This document shows, piece after piece, positions 43,306 through 56,530 of a stretch of DNA of 64,000 bases. The first letter of the stretch is position 1; every line of letters begins with the position of its first letter. The position numbers and the translations under genes were made by a program. The stretch comes from Garcia nutans (lineage: Eukaryota > Streptophyta > Magnoliopsida > Malpighiales > Euphorbiaceae), in NCBI GenBank assembly GCA_947685225.1, contig CANTUV010000035.1, positions 42,594,001 through 42,658,000 of the forward strand, in the 5' to 3' direction. The notes beneath the pieces are model-generated. The model was not told the DNA's origin and searched no databases. It saw only the letters and a program-made list of their open reading frames with translations.

Positions 43306-44845
43306 GTGTATACATGCATACATACATTTGCATCTCATATCATTAATCCTCTCTGGCTCACAGCCCTGGATTACAGCAGGTCAAGATCATACAACAATCC
43401 TACCTACTCCAGTGACAGAGAATCCAGTAGTGACTTAATTACCTTCTCACCAAGAACAATGGAGCCCGAACAAATTCAAAGAATGGTGGACGACGCCCTC
43501 AATGCCAAGATGAAAGAACTAAAGGAGGCCCTGGCTGAGACCATGAAGAACCAATTGGCTGCAATTTTGGGGAACAATGTTGAGGCATCTGCAAGCACCA
43601 AGAGCCTGAAGGACAAAGGGAAGGCTACAGTTTGTTAAGTGGCTTTCGATGATGACAAGGTAGTCATCGATGATGATGACAACTAGGCCCAATATTCCAT
43701 GATCCTCAAGACAAGAAGAAGGAGTCAAAGGATGTTGAAAGATCAGCTATGGAAAAAACTGAAACTTCAGATGTTGCGAAGATGATTACTGACCTAGAAA
43801 ATAAGTTTGAAAAGAAGTTGAAAATCGAAGAAATGTCCAAAATTGAAAAATTATTTTAGCTAGATGAAGAAGTTCCATACAAGTTCAAGATGCCATATTT
43901 TGCAAAGTTTGATGGAACCAAAAATCCTCACCTCAATGTGTAGTATATCACTGCTATACAGTCTACTCGAGCTACTAAAGTTCAAACCCTAAGGTACTTT
44001 ATGCTCTCATTGGATCCCGTTATCCAAAATTGTTCAACACCTTAAAGGATAGTGCTCAAAAGAGCTGGGATTTGTTATACAAGGCTTTCATTCAACAATA
44101 TGGGTACAATCTCAAGCTATAAGTTACCTTAATGGAAGTTGAGTCCATTAGACAAAAGCTAAAAGAGAATTTTGTGGACTATGTGAAAAGGTGGAGGAAT
44201 AAGGTTGCATTGCTCAAGAAGAGGCCCGATGAATCTGATCAAATAAGGATGATTGTGAGAGGGGTGTTGCCTAGTCTTCATGAAAGGATGTCTCATACAC
44301 TCATCTTGGATTTCAAAGATCTTCTCCAAGCTGGTTTGCAAATTGAAGAATGACAAAGGGAGAAGAACCGCTTTTCAGGAAAAAGGAATGAGAAAGGAAA
44401 CTACCAATCAGGCAATCAAAGCACGCAAAAAGAAGTTGATGTTGATGCTACTATTTAAGGAAATAAAAGACAGTTCTCAGAGATGGGGAAACCTCTATCT
44501 TGGGTTTTCAACAAGCTATAAAAGGAGGGACTATTACAACCATTGGCCCCTCAACCTTTGCTAAATTCTCCAAAATTTGATACTAAGGCTTTTTGTCAAT
44601 TTCATCAGACTCAAGGACATGAGACCAATGGATGTACCTGATTGAAGCATGAGATCCAAGATCTAATTGACAGTAGTAAGCTACCCGAGCCGGATAAGCC
44701 CAATACCAAAAGCAACCCTTTGCCTAAATTTGGAAGAGTGCCTCCACCAGCAACTTTCATGGTAGGAAGAGGATTGGAAGAAGATTTTGTCTTATCCACC
44801 TTTCAATATGAGAGTATCGAAGGTGTGAAGGGAGAAGAAGCTTAA
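43306..44845 (+). pseudogene. gag: Gag of TE5
   Basis: Likely start ATG 43459-43461 (MEPEQIQRMVDD). Stops near 43636, 43686, 43857 and 43942, together with small indels, break it. Capsid pieces remain (YKFKMPYFAKFDG; YVKRWRNKVALLKKR at 44132-44353). The knuckle reads CQFHQTQGHETNGC, intact in its ligands. The frame from 44642 ends GVKGEEA then stop, matching the TE4 end. Non-functional. Confidence 0.82.
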
Positions 44846-47224
44846 CTCGACAAACTTCCCTTGGCTTGTTTTTTTTATTTTATTTTCTTTATTTGGTGTT
44901 TTATGGAACAATCGTGTTTTTCAAATTTAAAGTTGCTAGAAATAAATTATTTTCGTCAAATTTTTTTTTTGGTGCTCAACCAATGATGAATTTAACTTGA
45001 TATTTATAAATTAGCATATCTATGCATCATGATTCGAATGACTTTACTAGGTGAGGGAATTACTCTATAGCATTGAGTTGTGTATGCTTACATAGGGAGG
45101 GCTCATGCATAATTACTTTTGTCTAGGTCCTAGTCAATCTTAGAATATGCTTTGAAGGACTTTCGAGGCGAAATTGAACTCTACTTATTTAGGAGAGAAA
45201 TGATTTAGGCATTATTTGGTTAGCCAACAACTAGTATCAACCCTATTGATATTAATCCCTAGTTGTCCCTTTGAGCCTTCATAAAATTTTATCTTTCTTT
45301 TCATTGGCTTACAAACCCCAACAACCTATCCTGAGCAGTTGTGATGCTTTTAACAAGTCTTATGACCACTAAGGTGAAGAGGCAAGAAGATAAAAAAGAA
45401 AGGAATGCATAGCCAAGACCGTAAGGATAGTTGATGTTCTCAAAACCATAAGGGTAGTTGAAATTCACCTTAATTAGACCAAATATCACAAATAAAGTCA
45501 GGACTGAAGCAGATTAATACCACTCCACTCATCCATTACCAGAAATACAAGTTGGTATAAACAAGATAACTCTTTTGGAGCTAGGACCAAAAAAAAGGAA
45601 AGAAAAAAATAAAAAAAATAAAAAAGGAGAAAAAAAAAGAAGAAAGAAGAAAGAAAAAGGAAAAATAAAAAGAAAATAAAATTCAAAATGGTTCGGAAAG
45701 CCAACTGAGTTCTCTTTTACCTAAAGCAGCAAAAGGTTTCCATTTAGTTTATAAGGACAGCTTGACTCGAATTGGTCCAACCCAACCAAAGATTCAATCA
45801 AAATCAGAGAAAAAGGAGAAAGACCATTTAGTTTTTGAAAGTCCTATACTTCACAATCCTACAGAGGAAAAAGACAAAATGATGAAATGTGCATACCAAA
45901 CTTTTTACAAAGGCAAAAACTGTCCTAATCAAGATCCAGATTCATGTCAAAAAGAATGTTCAAAGCTTTATCTTTTCATGCACCAACTGCCTAAAGTTCC
46001 AACAAGAAGTTTTTAGTGTGAAGGCTTGTCCATAGTATCACATCAGCTCCAATCTCAGTTGGCCTTTGCTTAACCGATGTCCCTTATAGACCCCATTTCA
46101 AGCCTATTAAAGACCTATTGATCTCTCTTGGTAGGTAGAGTCTATTAGTAGAGATTGTTAGAATAAGCATGCATATGAGATAGACAATATTCAAAATCAA
46201 TGAGACCTTTGGTTAAGTAATGTGTATGTGTCTATCTGAAGTGCAACAATTCTTGTTTAAATGAAAATGATTCCCAAGTTTAGTATGGTAATGAGGGTTG
46301 TCGTGTTATAGATATGTTAATTTAGAAAATCAAGTCTTGAGGTAAATTGACATTGATTTTAAAAAGCCAACATTTGATTTCAAAATTCAAAAAAGAAAAA
46401 GAAAATTTTTTTTTACAAAGCCTTAAAGTTAAGGGGAGTATGTCGAACCATCGTACCTCGAAGGACACATTGGGAAAAGAAAATGATTATTGTCAAGGTT
46501 ATGAAGAAGCTACCAGTTGACATGCTGAAACATAGTTTGAAATGGATGTATCCCTGACTACGCTGCTTGGGTCTCACCACTCATGTTCTCAACATCTTGA
46601 AGATAAAAGCCATAAATATGAAGCATTCTGTCATTCCAAAGCAAGACCTGAATGGGCATCTGGAAGGAGTCAATGAGAACACTTCAGTTGATCATCTCGG
46701 TATGTGAGTCAATAGAACCACTGTAAGTGTTATTCATGCATATCATGCTTACATGAGCATATCACATTGCATTTTCTTGTATTGTATTGTCTATTCTTTG
46801 TCAAAGTGAACAACAGATACTCTATGAAGCGGATATAGAATTAGGGGGCATGGAAAGCTCATTGCTTAAGGAAGCTCCAGTCATTTTACAAAAGAAAGAA
46901 GAGATGCATGCTTATACAAGGAACTAGACAAAATACAAACATCAATCAGAGCCTACCTGAAAAAATCATTGGTTTGAGCCTACACAGGGGGCAAAATTTT
47001 TCCTTTTCAATTTTTTAGTTTATGCGTATACAAAATATTTTCAAACTCACTTTCAATATTTTGCCACACAAGGGGGCAAGGAGAAGATATGAGGGCCAGC
47101 TAAAAAATAGCTGAATTTTTCGCAAAAGGAAGAACAAAAAGAACAAAACAAGAAGAAAGTAAGACTCTCAAAAGAATAAATATGCAAGAGACAAAAAATC
47201 AGTCCAACTAGAAGAGCTAAAGCC
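44846..47224. other. Non-coding tail of TE5
   Basis: Collinear, reversed, with 19366-21846 of TE4. An A/G tract at 45590-45680 is the counterpart of the T/C tract at 20920-21060. No gene recognised. Confidence 0.7.
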
Positions 47225-47400
47225 AATATAAGACCCAATCTCCAAGGTAGCAAATCCAATTTCAAGGGTGAAGACCCGATGCTAAGGATGAAGATTCAAT
47301 TTCAAGGGTGAAGACCCAAAGACCAGAGATGAAGATCCAAGGTCCAAGGATGAAGATCCATTTTGAAGGTGAAGACCTAAAATCCATTAAAGAATGGAAT
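47225..47400. repeat. Tandem repeat, GAAGAT/GGGTGAAGACCC type (TE5 tail)
   Basis: Counterpart of 19055-19365: units with AATTTCAAGGGTGAAGACCC and AAGGATGAAGATCC. Confidence 0.8.
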
Positions 47401-47439
47401 AGCCGGTTAAAAGGAAGCAGAATTCTCAACTGATAAAAG

Positions 47440-48125
47440 GTCAAATCCAATTTTGGATCGAGCACCCAAATCCAATGTTGGGTCGAGCACCCAAATCCAA
47501 TTTTCGGTGAAGTACCCAAAATTCAATTTAGGATCGAGATTCCAAATCCAGTTTAGGATTGAGTATCCAAGTCCAATTTCAGGTCGAGCATCCAAATTCA
47601 GTCTCAGGTCAAGTATCCAAAATTTAGTTACGGGTCGAGCACCTAAAAATCCAGTTTTGGGTCGAGCACCCAAAATCCAATTTCAGATCGAGCACCCAAA
47701 AATTCAATTTCTGGTCGAGCACCCAAGTCCAGTTTCGAGTCGAGAACTCCAAATCCAATTTCGAGTCAAGAAACTAAAAATCCAGTTTCAGGTCGAGTAC
47801 CCAAATCTAGTTTCTGGTTGAGCACACAAATCCAGTGTTGGGTCGAGCACCTAAAATCCAGTGTTGGGTCGAGCACCCAAATCAAAAGTTGGGTTGAGCA
47901 CCCAAAACTCAGTCTTGGGTTGAGAACCCAAATTCAGTCTCCAGTCAAGTACCCAAAATTTAGTCTCGGGTAGAGAACTCAAAATCTAGTTTAGGGTCAA
48001 GAATCCAAACATTCAGTCTCGAGTCCAAGTACCTAATCTCGGGTCCAAGTACCTAAACCAAATATTTTTTTAGTCCAGAACTCAATTTAGGTCCGGAACC
48101 CAAAACAACTTCAACCTCGGGTCGA
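47440..48125. repeat. Tandem repeat GGGTCGAGCACCCAAATCCA (TE5 tail)
   Basis: About 25 irregular units of 24-30 bases with the core GGGTCGAGCACCC, an inverted repeat. Counterpart of 18448-18990, ending about 75 bases before the polypurine tract. Confidence 0.88.
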
Positions 48126-48199
48126 GAACCCATCCTCATCCAAAATCTTCTCAAAACCATATTGCTTTTCACTCTCTTCAACTGAAAGTCTCAGATCGT

Positions 48200-48216
48200 T
48201 CAAGCAGGGGGCAAAC
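48200..48216 (+). promoter_or_regulatory. Polypurine tract (TE5)
   Basis: CAAGCAGGGGGCAAAC abuts the LTR start. Confidence 0.8.
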
Positions 48217-48667
48217 TATAGACCCTTGATTTTGGCCTTGGCTAGTTTGGTGCTAATTCTAAACCTTTGATTGGACTAATGTATTGCAATAGGAAATAAA
48301 ATAAGCCAATTAAACTTTTAAAACCCTAATTAGTTCTGTTTTAGAATATTTGATTGGTTTTTACAAGACACACACGCACTAAAACCTAAAATAGGTTCGA
48401 TTCAAAGGCTTGGTTGTTTTTTCACTTAATCTGGATGGTTTTTGCAGTAGGGGTATCCCATGTCAAATTAGGACATCCAATTCAACATGGGAAAGCCCCA
48501 TATCGAATTGGAAGTCCCAATTCGATTTGGGGCAGCCCCATATCGAATTGGGACTGCCCCAATTCGATATAGGTTTGTCCTATATCGAAATGGGGAAGCC
48601 CCATTTTGATATGGGGCAACCCCATATCGAAATGGGGCTCTCCCAGTCCGATATGGGCAATTATTTT

Positions 48668-51570
48668 TGTAACATCCTAAAATTTTTGAAAATTTCTAAT
48701 TTTTGAAAAATTTGATAAAAATAAATTATAATTCAGAAGGATAAATTAAATTAATAGTTTTAAATGAAAAATGAAGGTATTTTAAATAAAAAAGTGGAAT
48801 ATATATGTGATATATATGCAAAATATACCTAACATATAAAAGTCAACACTTTTTAAAAAGAAAAGTCAAAGTCCAATGGTATTTTTGTAAATAAATTTTT
48901 AGAAATTTAAAATTAATAAAATAATTCAAAAATAAATTATTTTTTAACGTAAGAGGAAAATTAGGACTTTTAATTTATTAAATAAATAAATAAATAATTA
49001 ATTATTAAATTATTTTAATATATATATAATTAAAAATAAAGATGAAAAGAAAAAGAAATTTTAAAAGTTGTCTTCATCTTTCTCTTCTTCTCACAAGGGC
49101 CAAACCTCCATTGAAGAGAAACCAAGGATTTTACTTCTTCCATACTCCATAAATTAAAGGATTTAACAAGTTTCAAGTGGATTTTTGGTGATTTTCACCA
49201 AATTTAGTAAGTTTCCAACTCTTTTCTTTGAATTCCATAGAAGAGTGAATCATGTGAGAATTGGATTTTTAAGTAGTATGTTATTATTATTGGAATTGGT
49301 GTGTATGATGTTATTTTGGGTAGTTAACAATGATTTTATGGTTAGATTGAAGAGATGATGGAGTTTGGATAAAGAATGGTGAAGTGAGAGAATTTAGGGT
49401 TATGGATTTTTTGAGTTTTGAAAACATGAGCTTTAATTATGTAAATTGGTTCTAAATGAGTTGTTTTGATTCATAAACAAGTATTTTAAAGTCAAATATT
49501 GGATTTGGTTGGAGTTTGAGAATGGAACTGGAGATTTAGGATTTTGGAAAAGTGATTTTTCAAAGTTGTTGAATTGTGTGATTTTATTTGTTTAAGTATG
49601 TTGTTTAGTGTTAAAAGTAATGAATATAAGCTTGAAATGAGTAATGGATTATGTTGGAATGGAAAACCTTCAATGGAGGATGGTTATGCCATTTTTGAGA
49701 TTTTTTGTATAAGAGTGTATTGTTATAATGTAAATGATTTAAATATATTAAAATATGTTTTTAATAATATAAATAAACTTAAAACACTAATTTAATTATA
49801 GTAGAATGGAATTCTAATGTTAAAGTAAGGAAAGGCTAATTTTTGAAAATTTGTAGGAGTGATGTTTAATTATGGTTAAATATTGGAAATGTCATTAAAT
49901 GTGATACTAAATGATTATTTGTTATCACATTTGGTTTAGGCATTGAGGGAGATTGATTTGCTTCATCCAAGTGGTGAAGTGCAAGTTGGAAAGATAGGAT
50001 TGAAGGTTGTTTTTAGCCTGCTTTGGGTTGCTAGTGGAGGTAAGTACAAACTTTGAATATATATTGGTTATGTTTGTATGACATTTGGGCTTAACACATT
50101 TTGGTTAGAAAAATGTGTTAAGCTACTTGGTTCATTGATTGTGTATGAATAATGTGCTATGACATTTGTAATGTCATATGTGTGTTAAATGCATTGTGAA
50201 AAGCCATTGATAATGGCTAAATTGTGTAAAATGTGAAATATGTATATTATGTGAAATACCCAAAGTAATTGGGTAATGTGTTGTGAATGCAAAAATGAGA
50301 TATGTGGTATAATGAAATGAATTGACATTGATAAAATGAGAAAAGTGAGAAAAGTGAGAAAAATGAGAAAGATGTGAAAAATGAGAAAAGTGAGAAAAAA
50401 GATATGAAAATAAGGCAATGTGCCTAGATTGAATTTGTGAAAATGAGAAAGAGATTAATAATGAGAAAAATGAATAAATTGTGTGTCTAGTATTTTATTC
50501 AATTTTCAGAGTTCTAGGTTTGGCGGCATGCCTATGATTGCCTACGGGCTAAAAGCTGGGCTGGTGAAAAGATCAGGTCGTAAGCTTCAAAAACAAATCC
50601 TTGAAGCTAGACTGAGTAAAAAATTGGGTCGTAAGCTTAGATATAGTTGGATTATCCATGGATATATTGCCTACGGGGCTAGACACATAGTGTCATTATG
50701 GACCAAAGCAATAACTCTGAAATTTGAATAGCATATTAGATCCTTTTGGGCCCATACTTGTCTTTGCTTTAATGTGAATTATTAATTGTGATACAATTGA
50801 GCAATATAATGAGATATAATGTTCTGAGTTGTGATATATATATATATATGTGTGTTGTGCATTGACATTACATTTGGACTATATTGTTATCAAAGTTTGT
50901 ACCACTAGGCTTCGTCTTAGCATGATTATCTCCATCGCGCAGGTGACAGGGTAGACTCAGCTGAGCCAGAGCGTTTTTCTATACCAGGTCGGGTCTAGAC
51001 TTGTAGCGGAGCTTGTTAAGTTGTTATCGAGATCAGAAACACTGTCAGCAACATGTATATATTTTTATGTTATTGTACATTTTGAGTATTGTGCATAATA
51101 TATTATGTTTTGGGATTTTATGTATTGTACATTATAAAGAAAGTCTGGGTCAATGTATTTGAAATGGGAGAGTAAATGTATTTTAAATTATACATATATC
51201 TATAGATATATAAATTTTTGAGAAACTTGGTGAAATTGAGGAGTATTATTGAGATGGTGATTCGAAATTATTGGGAGTGTTTTCTTTTTGCAGGTTGTGT
51301 TTTGCTAAATTTTGGGACGTCCAAATTATAGATAAAACTCTGGCGAAATTTTCTCTGATATTTTCATATATAATATTTATTTTGGGTTCCTATAACAAGT
51401 AAAGAATATTTATATGCTATTTAATTTTATATATTTAGAATTTGAAGTTTTAAATTGAAAACGTAAAAATTTTTTATTAAACCGGTCTGTGACATTTTTG
51501 TACCGTATATGCATATTTTACATATGCTGAAAATATGTATTGTACGTATATAGTGTATAAGGGTGTTACA
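48668..51570 (+). mobile_element. S2: chromovirus-type solo LTR
   Basis: 2903 bases, TGTAACATCC to GGTGTTACA, flanked by ATTTT at 48663-48667 and 51571-51575, in the TE5 LTR. Same family group as the TE7 LTR: both share GGTTTGG(C/T)GGCATGCCTATGA, GTACCACTA followed by a CTTAGC segment, TCGCGCAGGTGA(C/T)AGGGT, and intron-like signals. A T/A microsatellite is at 50836-50850. Confidence 0.88.
50040..50509 (+). other. Intron-like segment in S2
   Basis: GAG|GTAAGTACAAAC donor and TATTCAATTTTCAG acceptor. The same signals occur at 60077-60399 in the TE7 LTR. Confidence 0.5.
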
Positions 51571-53379
51571 ATTTTTCAATTCCATGTCGAATCTAGATAC
51601 CTACTTCGATATGGGTTCAGTTTCTGTCAAAGTAAAGTCATTTTAATTTGAGACAGACTCAGTCTATATCGAATTCAAGGAATTGTAATTCGATATGGAT
51701 TCAGTTTGTGTCGAACCCGTTAATTAGAAATGCATCAGAATAAACCATTCCTAAACAACAAAATTTTGAGGTTTAACCTAAGAGAGTGATTATAAATACA
51801 AGTTTGAAAAACCTGAAGGGGGATCTTTGGAACCTTTGACTTTTGGTTGGCTGTTGGAACTTAGGAGAATTCAATAATCAATCAACAAACCCTAGCAAGC
51901 TTGATAAACAAAAAAAAAACAGCAAGGCTAGATGAGGAAGATCAACAACACAAAACTCTACAAAGGCAGTGTACTCATTGTCTTTGCCAAAGCTCATCCA
52001 GAATCTCGTTCAAATAATTTTGGTGGAGCCAACAAATGAAGGTATGCTTTAAGTTAAATGAATTCTAAATGTTTTGATTATTTTAAATATGGAATATGTT
52101 CGTTCTTCGCCTAATTAAAGTTCTAGTAAGTCATGCATCTCCGGCTTTAATTCCTACCAGTTTTGATGATATTGTGTTGTCACTAATATAAAATAAATTC
52201 AGTAATCTGTTAGCTAAAGTTCTTTTGAGTGCATGGTTATTTAGTCAATATATCCTCATAGTAACCTCATTAAAGTTTTTTCATATATCTTCATAGAAGT
52301 TTATTTCTTCTAAACTACAAAACTTCAATCCTATTTTCTAAACCCTAATTCATGTAAAATCTTAAGCTACAAACATTATTTTTCATAAATACCAAACCCT
52401 AATTTATTTCTTTCTAAAAACCCTTAATGCATGGTATTAGCCCTAAACCCTAATTTGATTAACCAAAAACCCTACTATTTTCTTAAAACTATAAAATCCT
52501 AATCAATTATATTTTTCCAAATTCATCACAGTAGGCTAAATATTTCAAATAATAATAATAATAATTGTGTTAATTTCAAAATTCCAAAACCCTAAATGTT
52601 AATTAAGAAACCCTAAATTGAGACGTAAACCTAAACTTGCATCTTTATTTGCTTTATTTAAGTTAGAAGCATATCTGTTATATGTTTTGATTAAGGTTTA
52701 TATCTTCGATTTATATCTTTGATGATTGATTTATTGAATTTCAATATTTGATTTATTTAATTTATCATGGATGAATATTTTTTTCAATTATTATTTGTTT
52801 ATTAAAATTGTAAGAGATATGTTTCCATGATTCGGTACCTCATTAATTAATTTTTATGTAATTTAAATTATTTTTATATTTTGGGATTAATGTAAATGAC
52901 GCGTTTTCACCTTTTGGTGGGTGTCCTATTTAGTTTTAGGCATTAGACGATGTAAGGGCACATTTCCATCCTCTGATGGGTGCCCATTTATTTATTTTGT
53001 TTGAACATTGCTTTGATTTTAATATAATGATGCTTTATTTTAATTGTTGCATGTAGTATGAATAATATCAATATATTTAAGAATTTTATAATAGTAAGAC
53101 CTGAAAAGGAGGCCGTTTTCAATGAACCAGGCGTTATGGGGGTGCTGGGCCATTTATCACCTTCCCCACAAATACTTAACTTTTTGAACCCATTAAGGGA
53201 TTGGGGATTCCTTAGGAATTGAGTCATCCATCCTTTTCTTTTTCCTAGCCCATCCGGGTGGCGACTCCCTTTTCTCTAGGCTTAAGCTCGTGTTCTCTAA
53301 GGCCCTGACCCTAAACAGTGCCGAAGTCGCAAGAACCATTCCACCAGGCGTGGGGGCAAAAATCCCCGGTCTCAAAATC

Positions 53380-54100
53380 CTAATTATGTAATTTAAACCT
53401 AGTATAATGGTGGAACTCTAATTTTAATTATTTATCTATTTATTATTTATTTATGATGGATGATTGTTAATGAATGATATGCTTAGAATTACTTGTTGAA
53501 GATTGATTTATTTTATGATGATTGAACTTATTATTTGGGATTTTAAGTATTTGTAAAAAGGCATGTTTCCACTTTATCGGTGCCCTAGTTATTTTTAATT
53601 ATGTAATTTATTTTATGAACTTTGGGACTTTGTAATGGATATGTTTCCACTTTTCGTGGGTGTTTTCTTTTACTTATTTCTTTTTATGGATTTGGATGGT
53701 TGTAAGGGCATATTTCTATCCTTGGATGATTGCTCATTTTGATTGTTTTGATTTAATAAAATGATGTATGTTTATTTTTTATTGCATGTAGTATGAATGA
53801 TATCATAATAATCTAAGAATTTAATAATATTTAGATCTAAAAATGAGGTTGGTTCCAATAAACCGAGCATTTGCCGAGTCATTCTCACTTTTCCCATAAA
53901 CCAACTTTCTAAACTCAAGTAGGGGGTTAGGGATTCCTTAAGAATCGAGTCATCCACCCCTTTCTTTTCTTTTTTTCCCATCCGGGTGGCAACTCCATTT
54001 TCTCCAGATTTAGACCCATGTTCTCTAAGGCCTAGAGCCTAACAGTGCCATAGTCACAAGTACCATTCCACCGGGAGTGGGGGCGAAAATCCCCGCTTAC
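53380..54100 (+). repeat. 5'-truncated LTR, probably 3' LTR of TE2
   Basis: Resembles the last 700 bases of the TE5 LTR and ends CCCCGCTTACA. The U3 is missing. The next base starts the TE6 leader, so this is probably the outer right end of TE2. The assignment to TE2 is inference. Confidence 0.6.
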
Positions 54101-54666
54101 ACCTATTATAAAATATTTTGTTCAAAAATCAATTTTGGGCTTCATACTTGGACCACAAGAAAGCAATTGTTGACCCAACTTTGTTGAAAAGATTTTAAAC
54201 TTATTTTAAAATTTTTGAAAATGATTAGGGCTTAGGGCTTAAAAGAATTTTTTGGGCTGTAAAAATTAATCTTGGGCTTATACCATAATTTGGTCATATT
54301 AGAAAAAGACAAATCAAATAGGCGATAACTTAAACTAAGACATGTTAATCATAATCAAACATTAAGCAATTAAGATAAACCTAAGAAAACTTACTAGGCC
54401 AACTACATGGGCTTTAGTCTTTAGAGTAAAAAGGCTCAGGTTCCCATAACAAGTATATACCAAAAGGTATAAGGCTATGAGTGGTTATGTAATGCTCGAT
54501 CTTCATACCTTGAATGAAAGTATGGTATCACTTATATACACATAGCATAGGTTTCACAGCGCATCCTACCTCACACACATAAATGTAATTATAAATGATG
54601 CAATGAATAATATCATAATAAGAAAAATAAAAAATATATAAAGGCCAATGGAATCAACTTCTCTTA

Positions 54667-54684
54667 TCCTTAGTGGAATCGCCA
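54667..54684 (-). promoter_or_regulatory. Primer-binding site (TE6)
   Basis: Minus strand TGGCGATTCCACTAAGGA next to the LTR end. Confidence 0.6.
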
Positions 54685-54809
54685 CTGTGAGCGGGGATTT
54701 TTTCCCCCACTACGGGTGGAATGGTTCTTACGACCTTGGCATTATTAGGCTCTAGGCCTTAGAGAACACTAGCCTAAACCCAGAGAATAGGAGTCACCAC
54801 TTGGACGGG

Positions 54810-56530
54810 TGTTGCGCTCAAATTAACTCTACCACAAAGCGTCACTCGCAAGTATACGAGGTAGCTGTAGCAAAGGTGATCGCCCCAAGGTCGTCTCACA
54901 AGGAAGCCAAAGTGGGTAATTGATTATCAAATTAAAAGTAACAAGTAATTAAAGAAATTTAAATTGCAAAGCAATGAAGAAGATTGATTTAATTTGAAAA
55001 CAATAAAAATAAACAAAAGCTGATGTTTTGATTCACTTGATAAAAGGGTCTAGGGTTTGCACTTCTCTACTACTTATATGTATGAACGGTTATTCCACTT
55101 AACTAATTTAATTTCAAGAATTAAATCTCAAACAACTTAATTAATTGAATAAAGGAAATAAGCTCTCGCATTCAAACCTCTCTCAAATAATCTTGTTCCA
55201 ATTGAAATAATCCTTTCCTAGGTTATATCTCTAATTCACCTAAGTCCTTAATTGAATTGTTCCAGCATTAGACTTCATCTCTCAATCCATCATCTAATAC
55301 CTAAAGCACACAATTGGTGGCCAATCAATTATATGTAACAATATTTCATTCAATAAAGGCAAAAGAAATTATTAACTAAGAGAATAACCAATTCATACAA
55401 TCATAGCAGATCCATACAAACCCTAGACTAGATTAAATTAGTTCATGATGCAAACAAACATAATCATCTCATTAATGTTCAAAGAAATCAAAATAGACAT
55501 GATAATATCCATTAAAACAATTTCAATGTAAAATTAAGAGACAAAGATCAAGAACAAAACCAAATTACAAACTCCTCGAAGCTCTGAAGAATCTCTTGTT
55601 CAAATCTTGCAAGAAGGATATAACAATGGTATGAACAATCTAATCTAGCTAGTTTTGATCCAAAGTGAAATCAAAATTAAGAAAATAAATGTTAAAACCC
55701 TAGCTCTAATCTCTGACGGCTCAATTCTTTCTCCAAATCGTCAACACTCTCTAACCTAGCTTTCTTCTTTCCTTTTATACGAAACGTCCGCTTTAAAATT
55801 TGGTGCGCGTTTGGTTCATGAGGGACACGGCCAAGTCATGAGGGACACGGCCGTGTGAGAGCTTGTTGGAGGGATACGGCCAGATGACATGGCCGTGTCC
55901 CTGCAGGTGTCCACCTCTGTTGCTTCTCTTCTTTCTTCTTCTTTGGTTGAGTGACTCGGCCAAGTCATGAGTGACTTGGCCGTGTTGCACCATGATTGAG
56001 GGACACGGCCACATGACTTGCCCGTGTCCCTTGCCTGTGTTCACCTCTATGCAATTTTGATCTCTTTCCTGTGGAACCAAGTGAGACACGGCCAAGTGAA
56101 GCTTGACTTGGCCGTGTTGGGTCTTTTTGGAGGGACACGGCCAGATGACTTGGCCGTGTCCCTTGCTTGTGTCTGCTACTGGGACTTGCTCTTCTTTTTA
56201 ACTTGGTATGAGGCACGACCAGTGACTTGGCCGTGTCCTCTGCCTGTGTCAGCCACTGCCACTTTCTCCTTCAAATTTGCTTCCTTGCCTTTTTAACCTA
56301 ACATAAAACTCAAAACAAATCTAAACAAGAAATCAATAGACAATAACCAACACAACATAAACACAATACTAAAAACTACATAAAAAATGACATAAACATT
56401 GAAATAAACTAAAACTACCACAATTAAAGAAAACACTAGACAAACCGATTAAAACTAACAAAATACCTAAATAAAACAATAATTAACATAACAAACAAGA
56501 CACAAAACTATAACAAAAACTAATAAAACA
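54810..56530 (-). mobile_element. S3: solo LTR of another family
   Basis: 1721 bases, TGTTGCGCTC to AATAAAACA, flanked by ACGGG at 54805-54809 and 56531-56535. The end CTCACAAGGAAGCC with CAAGTATACGAGGTAGC is a sequence type I associate with Athila-like elements, which suggests minus orientation; family not certain. Confidence 0.75.
55810..56250. repeat. Palindromic repeat array in S3
   Basis: Ten or more copies of GAGGGACACGGCCA and its reverse complement TGGCCGTGTCCC, in pairs about 45 bases apart; period near 90. Confidence 0.85.

Larger units (their letters stand above)
40082..53374 (+). mobile_element. TE5: second gag-only Tat-type element
   Basis: 5' LTR 40082-42289, primer site 42291-42308, leader, gag, non-coding tail with tandem repeats, polypurine tract, 3' LTR 48217-53374 (with S2 inside). 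No pol is present. Possible target repeat AGATC (40077-40081) against AAATC (53375-53379), one mismatch. More degraded than TE4. Confidence 0.85.
48217..53374 (+). repeat. 3' LTR of TE5, split by S2
   Basis: Starts TATAGACCC (TG mutated to TA) and ends CCGGTCTCA. Net length is about 2250 after removing S2 and its duplication. Collinear with 40082-42289, with roughly one difference in ten in the first 250 bases by eye. TATA at 51791-51798. Confidence 0.88.

Noticed and set aside
55810..56250. Open frames made of repeated Gly-His/Pro-Ser units
   Set aside because: Produced by the palindromic repeat of S3 in all frames; no gene context.
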